From Hofstenia miamia (lineage: Eukaryota; Xenacoelomorpha; Acoela), in contig SCFE01000089.1 of the NCBI GenBank assembly GCA_004352715.1, forward strand, positions 105,707 to 169,706: a stretch of 64,000 bases of DNA. Reading direction: 5' to 3'. Shown piece after piece: positions 1 through 10,328 of this stretch. The notes below the pieces were generated by a model, which was not told where the DNA came from, made no database searches, and saw only the letters and a program-made list of their open reading frames with translations. A program made the position numbers and the translations under genes. Within the stretch, counting starts at the first letter, position 1; every line of letters begins with the position of its first letter.

Positions 1-390
1 GAGGCGATTTAAGGGGGTGCCACACGATTAGTCTTTTGACTATAGTAAAAAACTTTTTTGACTATAGTCAAAAGACTAACCATGTGGCACCCCCAAAAAG
101 TGACTTTTGCGGTTTACGATTAGTCAAATTATGAAGTAGAAAGTGTTCTATTTGAAAATTACTATTAGTCAAAAGACTAACCGTGTGGCACCCCCGAATA
201 TTCAACTTATTGTAATTTTGAAAGAAAATGGGAATTTTGATTTTAAATAACTTTGAACTTTCATCTTAAATGTCATTAATAAATAATCAATATAATTAAG
301 GACCTGGCTTTAGGGCGTACTGCACTTAATTTTATTGGCAACAGCTGTTCATAAAGGTTGATATGATTTCCAATATTACTTCTTGTGGAT

Positions 391-794
391 TGCAATGGGC
401 AAATTGGGTTAAATGTTTACATAATGCACGCACTTGTTTATGAATGAGCAAATAGCTGTTTGATACACTTTGTATTGGGAAATGCATATGAACCCTCTAT
501 TGGCTCATCGTTATGTAATAGATTGTCAAAATATTTTGGTTGAATATTCCCATGTACATTTGAAAAAATAAATTGTTTTAGATTAACTTGAATAAGTCAT
601 GACATAATTGCCACTTTTTCGTTTTAGTATTGTGTTGAATGAATGCAATATAAATGGTAATCAATTTCTTCGGAAGTCCTGTTCCAAAGGCTGATTTGAT
701 AACAATTATGATGTAAAATTTACCCCAGATTGCAATGTGCAAATTGGGTTAAATGTTTACATAATTTTCTAGCAGCACTTGTTTATGAATGGTC
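391..794. repeat. Internal direct repeat of the 13-1054 element
   Basis: A segment of about 60 bases, containing GCAAATTGGGTTAAATG-like sequence followed by a CACTTGTTTATGAATG block, occurs at 391-450 and again at 731-794 with small differences. It suggests that the transposon grew by internal duplication. Confidence 0.6.
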
Positions 795-943
795 AATGAA
801 TTATTCAATTTTCTTTGGGGTGGTCTATGCCGTCAAAATGTTTTTAGTTACCTACATTTAATATGTATAATTATAGCAATTCCACTTAGTAATACTAATA
901 GATTCCATGTATATGCAATGAAATTTGCGCAGAAACCTATTTT

Positions 944-1000
944 TGACTATTAGTCAAAATATTTGACTATTAGTCAAAATATTTGACTAATAGGCAAAAT
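944..1000 (+). repeat. Short tandem repeat of the TIR inner motif
   Basis: The unit TTTGACTATTAGTCAAAATA repeats here about two and a half times. Each unit contains the palindrome GACTATTAGTC, which resembles the inner part of the terminal repeat of the surrounding element. Confidence 0.6.
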
Positions 1001-1059
1001 AATGCAAAATCGCAATTTTGACTATAGTCAAAAGTCTAATCGTGTGGCACCCCCTTTAA

Positions 1060-1904
1060 TGCCCATGGCAGCAAAAACTAGTTTCAACTATTTTGTTTTC
1101 TGTACACAATTTTCCAAATCCCGTGATCAGGAGTGACTTAAGGATGAAAATGAAAGCGGCGACTATTCCTTATTCAGTGATATTTTCAAATTTTAGATAG
1201 CTTTTTTATTTGGTGAGCTATGAAAGTTTGAAGAAAATTTTAGAAAGCATCACAAATTGTGCAAATTCCTGGGTCATTTAGGGCTAAAATACATCTCTTC
1301 CGGGTAAAATTGGGTACCCGCACATCCCTAGAATCAACCCATTGTCAAAATTTGTTTTTTGAAACCAATCCCTCAATGATAAAATTGTGTATGAGACTTA
1401 TTTAGCATACACATTCAAAATAAACAATTACTGGAGGTTTTTCAATATTTGTTTTAGATTAGGTTTCAGATAGATTGATACATGGCAAAACAAATTATTG
1501 CTGAAGATATTAAGCCATTAGGTGTAAAATGATATCCTAACCTATTACCAAGAAATTGATGCGATCCATAGGTAAATGTAGAGTCAACCGAATTTTATTT
1601 TTGATTTCACATTCGAATGCCTAGTAAAATTTGAAAAAGTTTAATTGCACAATGCGAAGAACGGCATGTTCCTCTTGGAACCAAACAGTATTTATTTTTA
1701 ATGGCTAATGTACTAAGAAGATCCCCACCTCTTTAAATTTTCAGTCAATGTGTTTGCTAAGTAAACAAATTTGCTAAGAATCAGACCAAGTCTCCAATTA
1801 ATTGTGTTTATTCAAACTAACGTTTTTAATAGAGATCAAATGAATGTTGCCCATGTGTGCAAGGGTTTATCTTGGTGTTTGAATAATCATTTATAATTAT
1901 TTAG
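1060..1904. other. Non-coding stretch; likely intron of the 1905-2119 gene
   Basis: No protein-coding signal is visible. The first 270 bases resemble 47570-47700 (shared words include CAACTATTTTGTTTTCTGTA and a GGGTxATTTAxGG block), so they probably belong to a dispersed repeat into which the 13-1054 element inserted. Confidence 0.4.
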
Positions 1905-2119
1905 ATGTGGACGATGCTGGTGATAACCCCGAATATATGAATCGCAATGTGGCTGCTAGAAAGTCCAAACGTTGGAGGGATCGACTTATGCGCAGAAATA
2001 CACAGGAAGCATTAAATCCACCAACTGCTGCATATGACCCCAAGAAGGACCGGGTCGATGTTGGAAACGATTTAGATGAAGAATATATGCAGCCTACTCC
2101 AATCGAGAGTCACGTTTAA
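1905..2119 (+). CDS. Terminal coding exon of an unidentified protein with PDZ-ligand-like C-terminus
   Basis: The sequence TTATTTAG at 1897-1904 is a good splice acceptor, and an open frame follows directly to TAA at 2119. The exon enters with two bases (AT) that complete an upstream codon, then encodes about 70 residues: an acidic start (VDDAGDNPEYM), a basic patch (ARKSKRWRDRLMRR), an Asn/Pro/Asp-rich middle and the end PTPIESHV. The last four residues ESHV fit the class I PDZ-ligand pattern S/T-x-V, which would suit the cytoplasmic tail of a membrane protein. I do not recognise the family. No upstream exon lies within the window, so the rest of the gene should be to the left. A possible polyadenylation signal AATAAA occurs at 2800-2805. 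Confidence 0.55.
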
Positions 2120-2950
2120 AATCTCTGAATCGCATAAGAACAACCCTAATTCGTAGAGATTTAACAATTTTGTCGCTACATTTTTATTGCTCTAATTTTT
2201 TTGGAGTTTTGCTTTGTTTTACTTCAGTGATTTTCTTATCAATTTGTGATTGTCTTTGTAAATTTGTAACAATTTGTTAATATTCTTTTCAAACTTGATC
2301 AATCATTTACTGCATTTACAATGTTAGTCTGAAGCTTTCTATTTTTGTATTTAATATTTGGTACTTTAGCAATTGAAATTATTTTGGTATACAATTTATT
2401 TTTAATGAACTGTTTGAAATTGATTTTATAGTTCAATTTTTATTATACAAAATCCATAAACTAAAATTTTGCAAAATTTCCACTATAAAAATAATTTACA
2501 ATAGCTTAGTATTTAGTAAAATGTTAAGAAGAGAAGTATATGGTTGTGTACGAGAATGGTACCTTATTGGTCTTCAAATTCTGGCTATTTTATGTCAGAA
2601 ATGGATATAGGCCGTGCTTGTGCCGAAGAAATAGAAAAATAGGCTGAAATTTAAAATTGACTATTGTGTCAGTGCACGCAAGTACATTGAATATGATTCA
2701 AGTTATAATTAAGGTTGAAAAATACAATTATAATTTTGGCGATGTTACATTACTATCATACGCTCTTCTAAGTTTCCACTTTTGTGGAGCAAACCAACAA
2801 ATAAAAGAAATTGTTTGACAAGTATTATGAAAATGGGCTGTTTGCATTAAAATAAATTGGCCTACAATTTGGGTTGAAATTCGAAATCCAAACAACAATT
2901 TTAATTATCAGTTGCTAAATATCTCTTAATGTCCAAAAAAAATTTATAAA
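2120..2950. other. 3' UTR / intergenic DNA
   Basis: AT-rich sequence after the stop codon with no open frame of note. It probably includes the 3' UTR of the upstream exon; AATAAA at 2800-2805 is the nearest clear polyadenylation hexamer. Confidence 0.35.
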
Positions 2951-4296
2951 AATAGTTTTTTATTACAAATGAAAGCTAAATTTTCTACTGCGCTGAATTA
3001 TAATACGAATATAATGGTAATGGGACACTGGAATGTAAATCTTCTAAACAAAGAAAAAATTAAACTTAATTTTCTTAATACTTTCAATACTTCGCTAATA
3101 AATAGAAAAATTTCTTCTAGAATCGCTGCTAATAGGCAGACACTCATTGACTATCGTGATATCAGAAAATGTTTCGTCTTAGTTATTCTTGTTGTGAATT
3201 TCCATACTTAATACACTGCCTTATAGTTACTTATTCGAATATACTAAAACTAGGTAAACCTACAAAAACCTGGAAAAACGAGAAATGTCAAAAAACTTCG
3301 TCAGCATTTAAAAAGTGAAAACTGGAATTCCACATATTCATCATTATCATCTAATGAAATGGTATCAAACTTTACAAAAACTTTACTTTTCTATTTGGAT
3401 ATTTCAAAATAATGCATTGGTTTAATCGAACAATGGAACAGAAATGGAAAAATTAAATTCATTTTCAAGGAAGGGAAAATCATAATTCCTCTAAAATCGC
3501 ACGAAATTTATGCAATGTTGCTATAAGCCGACTTAATAGCTGAACCAATATGTTAAATCTTAAATGCCGTATAAGACATTCCTTTTTTCTAGACGAATAC
3601 AAATTGCCAAATATAACGCCAGTATTTATAAAATACGATCCTAAAGATTCCTAAATTATAGGCCTATTTCAATTACCTCCCCAATCAGCAAAGTATTTGA
3701 ACATTCCTTTTAATCAAATTAATTAGCATTTTCACAAACATGATCTTTACTCCAAAACACAACATGGTTTTCGTAAAAGTATTTCTACCAGCTTTAGTAC
3801 AAGCCATTGATAAATTGAGAAAAACGATAGATAATAAACACTCAGCAGTAGCTTGCTTAGATATTTCGAAAGCATTCGATTCGATTTGATCATAGCATAT
3901 TACTACAAAAAGTTAAATTTCTAGGATTTTCTAGTGATAGTATGGGTCTCATTTCTAGTTACTTGTATAGTCGTATGCCACGATTAATCTTAATGAATCT
4001 TTTTCAGATTGGGTGTATACTAAAAATGCAGTCACACACGGAATAGTGTTGGGTCCCTTACTATTTAATATTTATATAAAGGATTTGTCCGATTTAACAA
4101 CATGTGACGTTATATAATATGCTGATGATACAATATTATTTAATTCTAATAAATCTCCTGCAAAAGCCATTCAAACTTTCGAAAGAAATTGTACTTCTCT
4201 TTAAATATTTTGCTTCCTTAAGGCTAAGAGTGAATCCTTAAAAACTCAATTCTGCTTTGTTAAATCAAATTCTGCATCTACTGATACCTCACAATA
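2951..4296 (+). mobile_element. LINE copy A, 5' portion (degenerate endonuclease-reverse transcriptase)
   Basis: This is the outermost and most decayed of three nested LINE copies. Conceptual translation in shifting frames shows an endonuclease piece (GHWNVNLLN near 3020, then TLIDY near 3147), a linker piece (TYSSLSSNEM near 3335), the reverse-transcriptase finger region (PISITSPISKVFEH near 3665), motif A (ACLDISKAFDS near 3855), LGPLLFNIYIKDL (near 4050) and YADDT (near 4120). Many stops and frameshifts are present, and part of the linker is missing. The translation runs up to KTQFCFVKSN (about 4238) and resumes at 10329, where the other half of this copy begins. Confidence 0.8.
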
Positions 4297-5627
4297 TAGA
4301 TAGCACATGGTCTGTTAATGAAACTTTTGCACTATTTAGAAAGGATATAGTATTAAACAACTTGTTAGGAAAATCCAAAGGTGGAGGTGTATTATTTTTA
4401 GTCCAAAGTCATTCAATCCCAAAATACGCAACGATATTAAAATTCTAACGCATCAAATTTTGAAAGTCTATGGGTTGAAATTGCTAATCCAATTAAAAAT
4501 TCTCGATTTAAAAAGCAATTATTAAATATACCCTACTTCCCGCATAATACATTCGCCAATTTTCTATTCAACAATTAGAAGAATTATCACTTGCCTATTC
4601 TGAAAATATAGACCTAGTACTTTTTGTAGATTGGAACCTTTTTTATTTTAGTGCTAATGATAAATGTAAAATGGATCTTTTTTTGAACACATTTAATCTT
4701 ATACTGACCAATAAAGCATTGGCTACTAGAATCACATCATCGAGTAGGATTCTAATTGACTACATTGTATTACCTGAGAAAAATCATACATACTTGCAGT
4801 ACACCCCTTCTTGAAATGCTGGAAAATTTTTTAGAAATTTTTACATTTTATCTAAACAGATTTTGCCCTGAAAAAAAATAATGGTTAAATCCAGTACAAA
4901 CTCCAAATCTAACAATACTTTTTCGAATAAACCTTGGATAACTGAAATTTGCAAAGCATTGATTCGCGAAAATAACAAAACGTGTAAAAATTTTATGAAT
5001 TCCCGAACCAGCAAAAATTTTGCGTATATAAAAAGGCTAGAAATGCATCGAATATTGAACCTTGTAAGCCATTCAACGAATTCATTAAAAATGAATATGC
5101 GCGCTTTCCAAATGAACGTTCAAAATGAATGCTAATACAAGAAATCGCAAATTATAAGCGATCTAAATCAATCTCAATTGATGTGATTAAAGATCAAAAT
5201 GAAAATAATCTTGTCGACAATTTAAAAGTATCTAATGAACTAAACAAGACTTTTGTCAACATACGAGAATACAACGGCCCCCTAATTAAATTCAAAAACT
5301 TTCCACACAAAATCTTTGCATCTGAATTTTCTTTCTTATTCTCCACTACCTATGAAATTATTAAATGAATTCTTAAGCTTAAGACCAACACATCAAGCGG
5401 TCCCTCAAACATCCCCTTATGGGCTCTTAAAATGACTGCAGATATCATTGCAAGTCCTTTAAATTACATTTTTAATGAATCTTTAAAATGCGATCACTTC
5501 CCAGATTATCTAAAACTTTCCCACATTACTCCTATTTTTAAGAAAAACGATCCTTCAATTGCCACTAATTATCGACCAATTCCAATTACTTCTCCAATAA
5601 GCAAAATATTCCAAAGATTATTACATA
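4297..5627 (+). mobile_element. LINE copy B, 5' portion (degenerate, split by copy C)
   Basis: At the nucleotide level this closely parallels copy C from 5956 onward, starting at the shared word TAGATAGCACATGG. It is 5'-truncated inside the endonuclease domain. Internal deletions and stops break the frame into pieces at about 4257-4448, 4881-5135, 5129-5368 and 5432-5662. The homology stops abruptly at about 5627, at the point corresponding to 7475 of copy C, and resumes at 8942. Copy C is therefore inserted into copy B. Confidence 0.85.
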
Positions 5628-5628
5628 T

Positions 5629-8600
5629 AACTCAACTATTCGCTATTCAAAAACAGCTTTAACTTTCTTAACCAGGCGCATTTGTATTATCATAATCGAT
5701 TTAAAAAAGTCATTTGTTATTTCTCTCATAATTTTCCTATTATTAGCAGTATATGGTATTGAGACTAATCCCGGTCCGATTTTAAATTTTGAATCATACA
5801 TCAAAAAATTGAATACCGGCTCAGATATTGTGAATTACGTACATTTAAATTTTCAGAATCTAAGTATTAAAAATTTCGAATATAGGGAATTCGTTTCAAA
5901 TACTAAAAATGATTTAATTCTCGCAATTTCTGAAACTTGGCTAAAGATTGACGATCTAGATAGCACATGGTCTGTTAATGAAAATTTTGCACTATTTAGA
6001 AAGGATAGAGTTTTGAACAATATGTTAGGAAAATCAAAAGGTGGAGGTGTATTACTTTTAGTTCCAAAGTCATTCAATCCCAAAATACGCAACGATATTA
6101 AAAGTCCTAACACATCAAATTTTGACAGTCTATGGGTTGAAATTACTAATCCAATTAAAAATTCTAGATTTCAAAAACAATTATTAAATGTATCATACTG
6201 TCGGCATAAGAAATTTGCCGATTTTTTTATTCAACAACTAGAAGAAGAATTATCACTTGCCTGTTCTGAAAATAAAGATTTAGTACTTTTCGGAGATTGG
6301 AACCTCAATTATTTAAATGCTAATGATCAATGTAAAATGGATTTGTTCTTGAACACATTTAATCTTGTATTGACCAATAAAACATTGCCCACTAGAATCA
6401 CATCATCGAGTAGGACTCTAATTGACTACATTGCATTAGCTGAAAACAATAATACACACTTCCAGTACATCTCTTCTGAATGCCCATTCTCGGATCACTG
6501 TTTTACATCTATCAAATTTCAAAAGTCTTCTCACTCAACCCCAAAAATTACCACGAAATGGATTAAAACTCGTGAAAAGTGTATTGAAAATATTAATAAT
6601 TTTAAATCATCCCTCTCATCAGAAAATTGGTTTCCTGTATATTCTGCATCAAATATAAATGAAATGCTAAAAAATTTCTCAGACATTTTTGAATTTTACC
6701 TCAACAGATTTTGCCCTGAAAGGAAAATAATGGTTAAATCCACAACCAAATCCAAAGCAAACAATACTTTTTCTAACAAACCCTGGATATCTGACACTTG
6801 TAAAGCTTTAATTCGCGAAAAGAACAAAGCATATAAACATTTTATAAATTCTCGAACTAACAAGAACTTTGCTGCCTATAAAAAGGCCAGAAATGCCTCG
6901 AATATTGCATCTCGTAGGGCATTCAATGAATTTATCAAAAATGAGTATGCGCGTCTTCCAAATGAAAAGTCAAAATGGAAACTAATAAAAGAAATCACAA
7001 ATTATAAGCAATCTAAATCAAACTTAATTGATGTGATTAAAGATCAAAATGGAAATAATCTAACCGACAATTTAGAAATTTCTAATGAATTAAACAAGAC
7101 TTTTGTCAACTTAGGAAATTACAACGGCCCCCTTATTAAATACAAAAACCTCTCACACAAAATCTTTACACCTGAATTTTATTTCCGATTCTCAACTACC
7201 TATGAAATTATTAAATCGATTCTTAAGCTTAAGTCCAACAAATCAAGTGGTCCCTCAAATATCCCCTCCTGGGCTCTTAAAATGACTGCAGATATCATTG
7301 CAAGTCCTTTAAATTTCATCTTTAATGAATCTATAAAATGCAATCACTTCCCAGATTATCTAAAACTTGCTCACATTACTCCTATTTTTAAGAAAAACGA
7401 TCCTTCAATTGCCACTAATTATCGACCAATTTCAATTACTTCTCCAATAAGTAAAATATTCGAAAGATTATTGCATAACCAAATAATTGAACATTTTAAT
7501 AAGTATAATTTATTATCGAACACCCAATTTGGATTTCGCAAAAATTTTTCAACCACTGATGCACTATTACATGCTACTGAAAAATGGAGAGCATCCCTCG
7601 ATTCTAATAAATTTGTAGCTATAGCTTGTTTAGATCTCTCAAAAGCCTTTGATTCGATTAATCACAACATACTTATTGAAAAACTATCTTACTTAGGATT
7701 TTCTTGTAATAGTAAGCAATTGATAACTAGTTACCTTAACCAAAGATTCCAGAGAGTTAAATTAAACGATATTTTTTCTGATTGGTTACCGGTTTACAAT
7801 GGGGTGCCTCAAGGAACGATTCTAGGTCCTCTTCTTTTTAGTATTTATGTAAATGACATGCAGTCAATAACCAATTGCAATCTAATTCAATATGCCGATG
7901 ACACCTGCATCTTCAGCGATAATACATCATTGCACTCAGCAGTGGAATCAATAGAATTCAATTGCAACAAATTGTCAAAATATTTTTCAATGCATAAGTT
8001 GCTAATTAATGAAGCTAAGACGGAATTTTGTATTTTGCAGCCCAATAAAAATAACTACGATGTTTCCAAAATGACTTTGAAAATTAATACTGTTAATGTA
8101 CCTATTGTAGACACTTTCAAGTACTTAGGCGTAACCATTGACTCAAAGTTAAAGTTCAACACTCACATTAACATAACAGTTAGAAAACTAGCTATAGGTA
8201 TAAAAAGTATGACACTAGTAGTTAAGCAATTACCACCTTGTGCAATTATTCAATTCTTCCATGCTTTTATCATGAGCCACCTTAATTATGCAAACATCTT
8301 ATTTACTGATTTAAGTGATGTGCTTTATAGAAAACTTGACATTCAATTAAAATGGGCACTGAATATCTCAGCAAAAAATTCATCGAAAACTAAACATTAC
8401 ATTTCTAGGTCAATTCTCTTTCCAAAACAACTCGTCATTTTAAATACCTTGCTAACATTTTTCAAACTAGTAAAAAATCTACCGCCTTATAATTCAATTA
8501 AATTCCCGGGATTTGCGTATAAACAGAATTCAAGATCTAAAATTTTTACATGTGTTAAGTATAAGAAAAAAGTTTTGAAGAAATCTTTCATTAATGTCGC

Positions 8601-8763
8601 AATTCGAACCTGGAATTCGCTACCTAAAGAAATTAAAAGCATTGAAAAATTGAAACCTTTTAAAAAGCGTTTAAAAATCTTCCTTAAGCAAAAATATATT
8701 TTAGGTACATCATGGTTAGGATTTAAATTTTACAACAATGACTATACGATAACTCGTCATTAA
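5629..8763 (+). CDS. LINE polyprotein: signal/2A leader, APE endonuclease, reverse transcriptase
   Basis: The frame is open from about 5629 to TAA at 8761-8763 (about 1044 residues) but holds no ATG before codon 130 or so; its true start is probably lost or non-canonical. Order of domains: hydrophobic leader at residues 29-41 (SFVISLIIFLLLA), 2A motif GIETNPGP at 43-50, APE-type endonuclease (SETWL with Glu about 102; GDWN with Asp about 223; SDH with Asp-His about 289-290), linker, then reverse transcriptase with NYRPISITS, motif A LDLSKAFDS (Asp about 669), GVPQGTILGPLLF and YADDT (Asp-Asp about 757-758). All catalytic residues are present. By analogy with other non-LTR elements, the protein nicks target DNA and reverse-transcribes its own RNA at the nick. 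The 2A motif would release the enzyme from the leader. Confidence 0.88.
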   Translation, partial: NSTIRYSKTALTFLTRRICIIIIDLKKSFVISLIIFLLLAVYGIETNPGPILNFESYIKKLNTGSDIVNYVHLNFQNLSIKNFEYREFVSNTKNDLILAISETWLKIDDLDSTWSVNENFALFRKDRVLNNMLGKSKGGGVLLLVPKSFNPKIRNDIKSPNTSNFDSLWVEITNPIKNSRFQKQLLNVSYCRHKKFADFFIQQLEEELSLACSENKDLVLFGDWNLNYLNANDQCKMDLFLNTFNLVLTNKTLPTRITSSSRTLIDYIALAENNNTHFQYISSECPFSDHCFTSIKFQKSSHSTPKITTKWIKTREKCIENINNFKSSLSSENWFPVYSASNINEMLKNFSDIFEFYLNRFCPERKIMVKSTTKSKANNTFSNKPWISDTCKALIREKNKAYKHFINSRTNKNFAAYKKARNASNIASRRAFNEFIKNEYARLPNEKSKWKLIKEITNYKQSKSNLIDVIKDQNGNNLTDNLEISNELNKTFVNLGNYNGPLIKYKNLSHKIFTPEFYFRFSTTYEIIKSILKLKSNKSSGPSNIPSWALKMTADIIASPLNFIFNESIKCNHFPDYLKLAHITPIFKKNDPSIATNYRPISITSPISKIFERLLHNQIIEHFNKYNLLSNTQFGFRKNFSTTDALLHATEKWRASLDSNKFVAIACLDLSKAFDSINHNILIEKLSYLGFSCNSKQLITSYLNQRFQRVKLNDIFSDWLPVYNGVPQGTILGPLLFSIYVNDMQSITNCNLIQYADDTCIFSDNTSLHSAVESIEFNCNKLSKYFSMHKLLINEAKTEFCILQPNKNNYDVSKMTLKINTVNVPIVDTFKYLGVTIDSKLKFNTHINITVRKLAIGIKSMTLVVKQLPPCAIIQFFHAFIMSHLNYANILFTDLSDVLYRKLDIQLKWALNISAKNSSKTKHYISRSILFPKQLVILNTLLTFFKLVKNLPPYNSIKFPGFAYKQNSRSKIFTCVKYKKKVLKKSFINVAIRTWNSLPKEIKSIEKLKPFKKRLKIFLKQKYILGTSWLGFKFYNNDYTITRH
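5755..5778 (+). other. 2A ribosome-skipping motif (GIETNPGP)
   Basis: The eight codons read Gly-Ile-Glu-Thr-Asn-Pro-Gly-Pro, matching the 2A consensus [D/G]-[V/I]-E-x-N-P-G-P. Skipping would occur between GGT (5773-5775) and CCG (5776-5778). It follows a hydrophobic stretch directly and precedes the endonuclease, an arrangement known from sea urchin and mollusc LINEs whose 2A sequences double as signal peptides. The function here is inferred from the motif. Confidence 0.8.
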
Positions 8764-8941
8764 AATAGCAATATAAAGTAATTCATCCATAGCCTGTAAG
8801 AATTGTTACTTTTTGTAATGTATGTTGATTTGTAGATTGGTTACTTTTTTGTAATTTATGACGCTATTCAGATAAATTATCAGTTATTGAATTGTAAACA
8901 TTTATCTGAATATAGAATCTCTTATCTTATCTTATCTTATT

Positions 8942-10328
8942 AAATAATTGAACATTTTTATAAGTATAATTTATTATCAAACACCCAATTTGGATTCCGC
9001 AAAAATTTTTCAGCAACTGACGCACTATTACATGCTAATGAAAAATGGAGAGCGTCACTCGATTTTAATAAGTTTGTAACTATGGCTTGTTTAGATATTC
9101 CAAAATCCTTTTATTCAATTAATCACAACATACTAATTGAAAGCTATCTTTCTTAGGATTTACTTATAATAGTAAGAAATTGATAACTAGTAACCTCAAC
9201 CAAAGATTCCAGAGAGTTAATTTAAACGATATTTTTTCTGAATGGTTACCGGTTTACAATAAGGTGCTTCAAGGAACGATTCTAGGTCCTCCTCTTTTTA
9301 GTATTTATGTAAATGACATACAGTCAATAACCAATTACAATCTAATTCAATATACCGATGACACATGCATCTTCAGCGATAATACATCAATATACCTAGC
9401 AGTGGAATCAATAGAATTCATTTGCAGCAAATTGTCAAAATATTTTTCAATGCATAAGTTGATTATTAATGAAGCTAAGACGGAATTTTGTATTTAACAG
9501 CCAAATAAAAGTAACTACGATGTTTCTAAAGTCACTTTGAAAATAATAAATGTTAATGTACCTATTGTAGACACTTTCAAGTACTTAGGCCTAACCATTG
9601 ACTCAAAGTTAAATTTTAACACTCACATTAATATAGGTATAAAAAGCATGACACAAGTAGTTAAGCAGTTACCACCATGTGCGATTGTTCAATTCTTCCA
9701 TGCTTTTATCATGAGCCACTTTAGTGGCTGATCTAAGTGATGCGCTTTATAGAAAACTTAACATTCAATTAAAATGGGCACTGAATATCTTAGCAAAAAG
9801 CTCATCGAAAACTAAAAATTACATTTCTAAGTCAATTCTGTTTTCAAAACAACTCGTCATTTTGAATACCCTGCTAACATTTTTCAAGCTAGTAAAAAAT
9901 CTACCGCCTTATAATACAATTCAATTCCCGGGATTTGCGCATAAACAGAATTTAGGATCAAAACTTTTTACATGTATTAAGCATAAGAAAGAATTTTTAA
10001 ATAAATAAATCATTCATTAATGTCGCCATTTGAACCTGGAATTTACTACCTAAGGAAATTAAGCGCATTAGAAAATTGAAATCTTTTAAAAAGAATTTAA
10101 AAATCTTCCTTAAGCAAAAATATATTTCTGGTACATCATGGTTAGGATATAAATTTTACAACAATTACTATACGATAACTCGTCATTAAAATAGCAATAT
10201 CCATCGCCTGTAAGATTTGTTACTTTTTGTAATGTATGTTGATTTGTATATAATTTTTTTTTATTCAGATAAATTATCAGTTATTAAATTGTAAACATTT
10301 ATGCGAATATAGAATCTCTTATCTTATT
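8942..10328 (+). mobile_element. LINE copy B, 3' portion (degenerate)
   Basis: Homology to copy C resumes at AAATAATTGAACATTTTTAT (compare 7486) and runs to the 3' end. The frame is broken several times, for example a stop after CLDIPKSFYSIN. Motif A has lost an Asp (FYS for FDS), and the catalytic box reads YTDDT. It ends in the same tail as copy C (ATAGAATCTCTTATCTTAT at about 10308-10326). An in-frame part of the C-terminal region is deleted near 9635. Confidence 0.85.

Larger units (their letters stand above)
13..1054. mobile_element. Non-autonomous DNA transposon with 34-bp terminal inverted repeats
   Basis: The left end (13-46, beginning GGGGGTGCCACACGATTAGT) and the reverse complement of the right end (1021-1054) match at 33 of 34 positions. 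Both ends are flanked by the direct repeat TTTAA (8-12 and 1055-1059), which fits a target-site duplication. If the duplication is really TTAA, a piggyBac-like origin is possible. No transposase frame is visible inside. Further copies of the terminal sequence, all in right-end orientation, lie internally at 61-94 and 161-195, so 13-94 alone forms an 82-bp hairpin. The class assignment is an inference; the ends and repeats are direct observations. Confidence 0.75.
5628..8941 (+). mobile_element. LINE copy C: youngest, nearly intact CR1/L2-like retrotransposon
   Basis: A non-LTR retrotransposon with one long open frame (APE endonuclease plus reverse transcriptase), a short 3' UTR and a tail of tandem CTTAT units (8917-8940) instead of poly(A). 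Microsatellite-like tails of this kind are usual in the CR1/L2 branch. It interrupts copy B at a site where a few bases of B are missing; I see no clear target-site duplication. No in-frame ATG exists at the 5' end, so the copy is probably slightly 5'-truncated. Its intact frame makes it the most recent insertion of the nest. Confidence 0.85.

Noticed and set aside
5853-6113. Minus-strand frame of 86 codons
   Set aside because: It is the antisense shadow of the LINE endonuclease frame.
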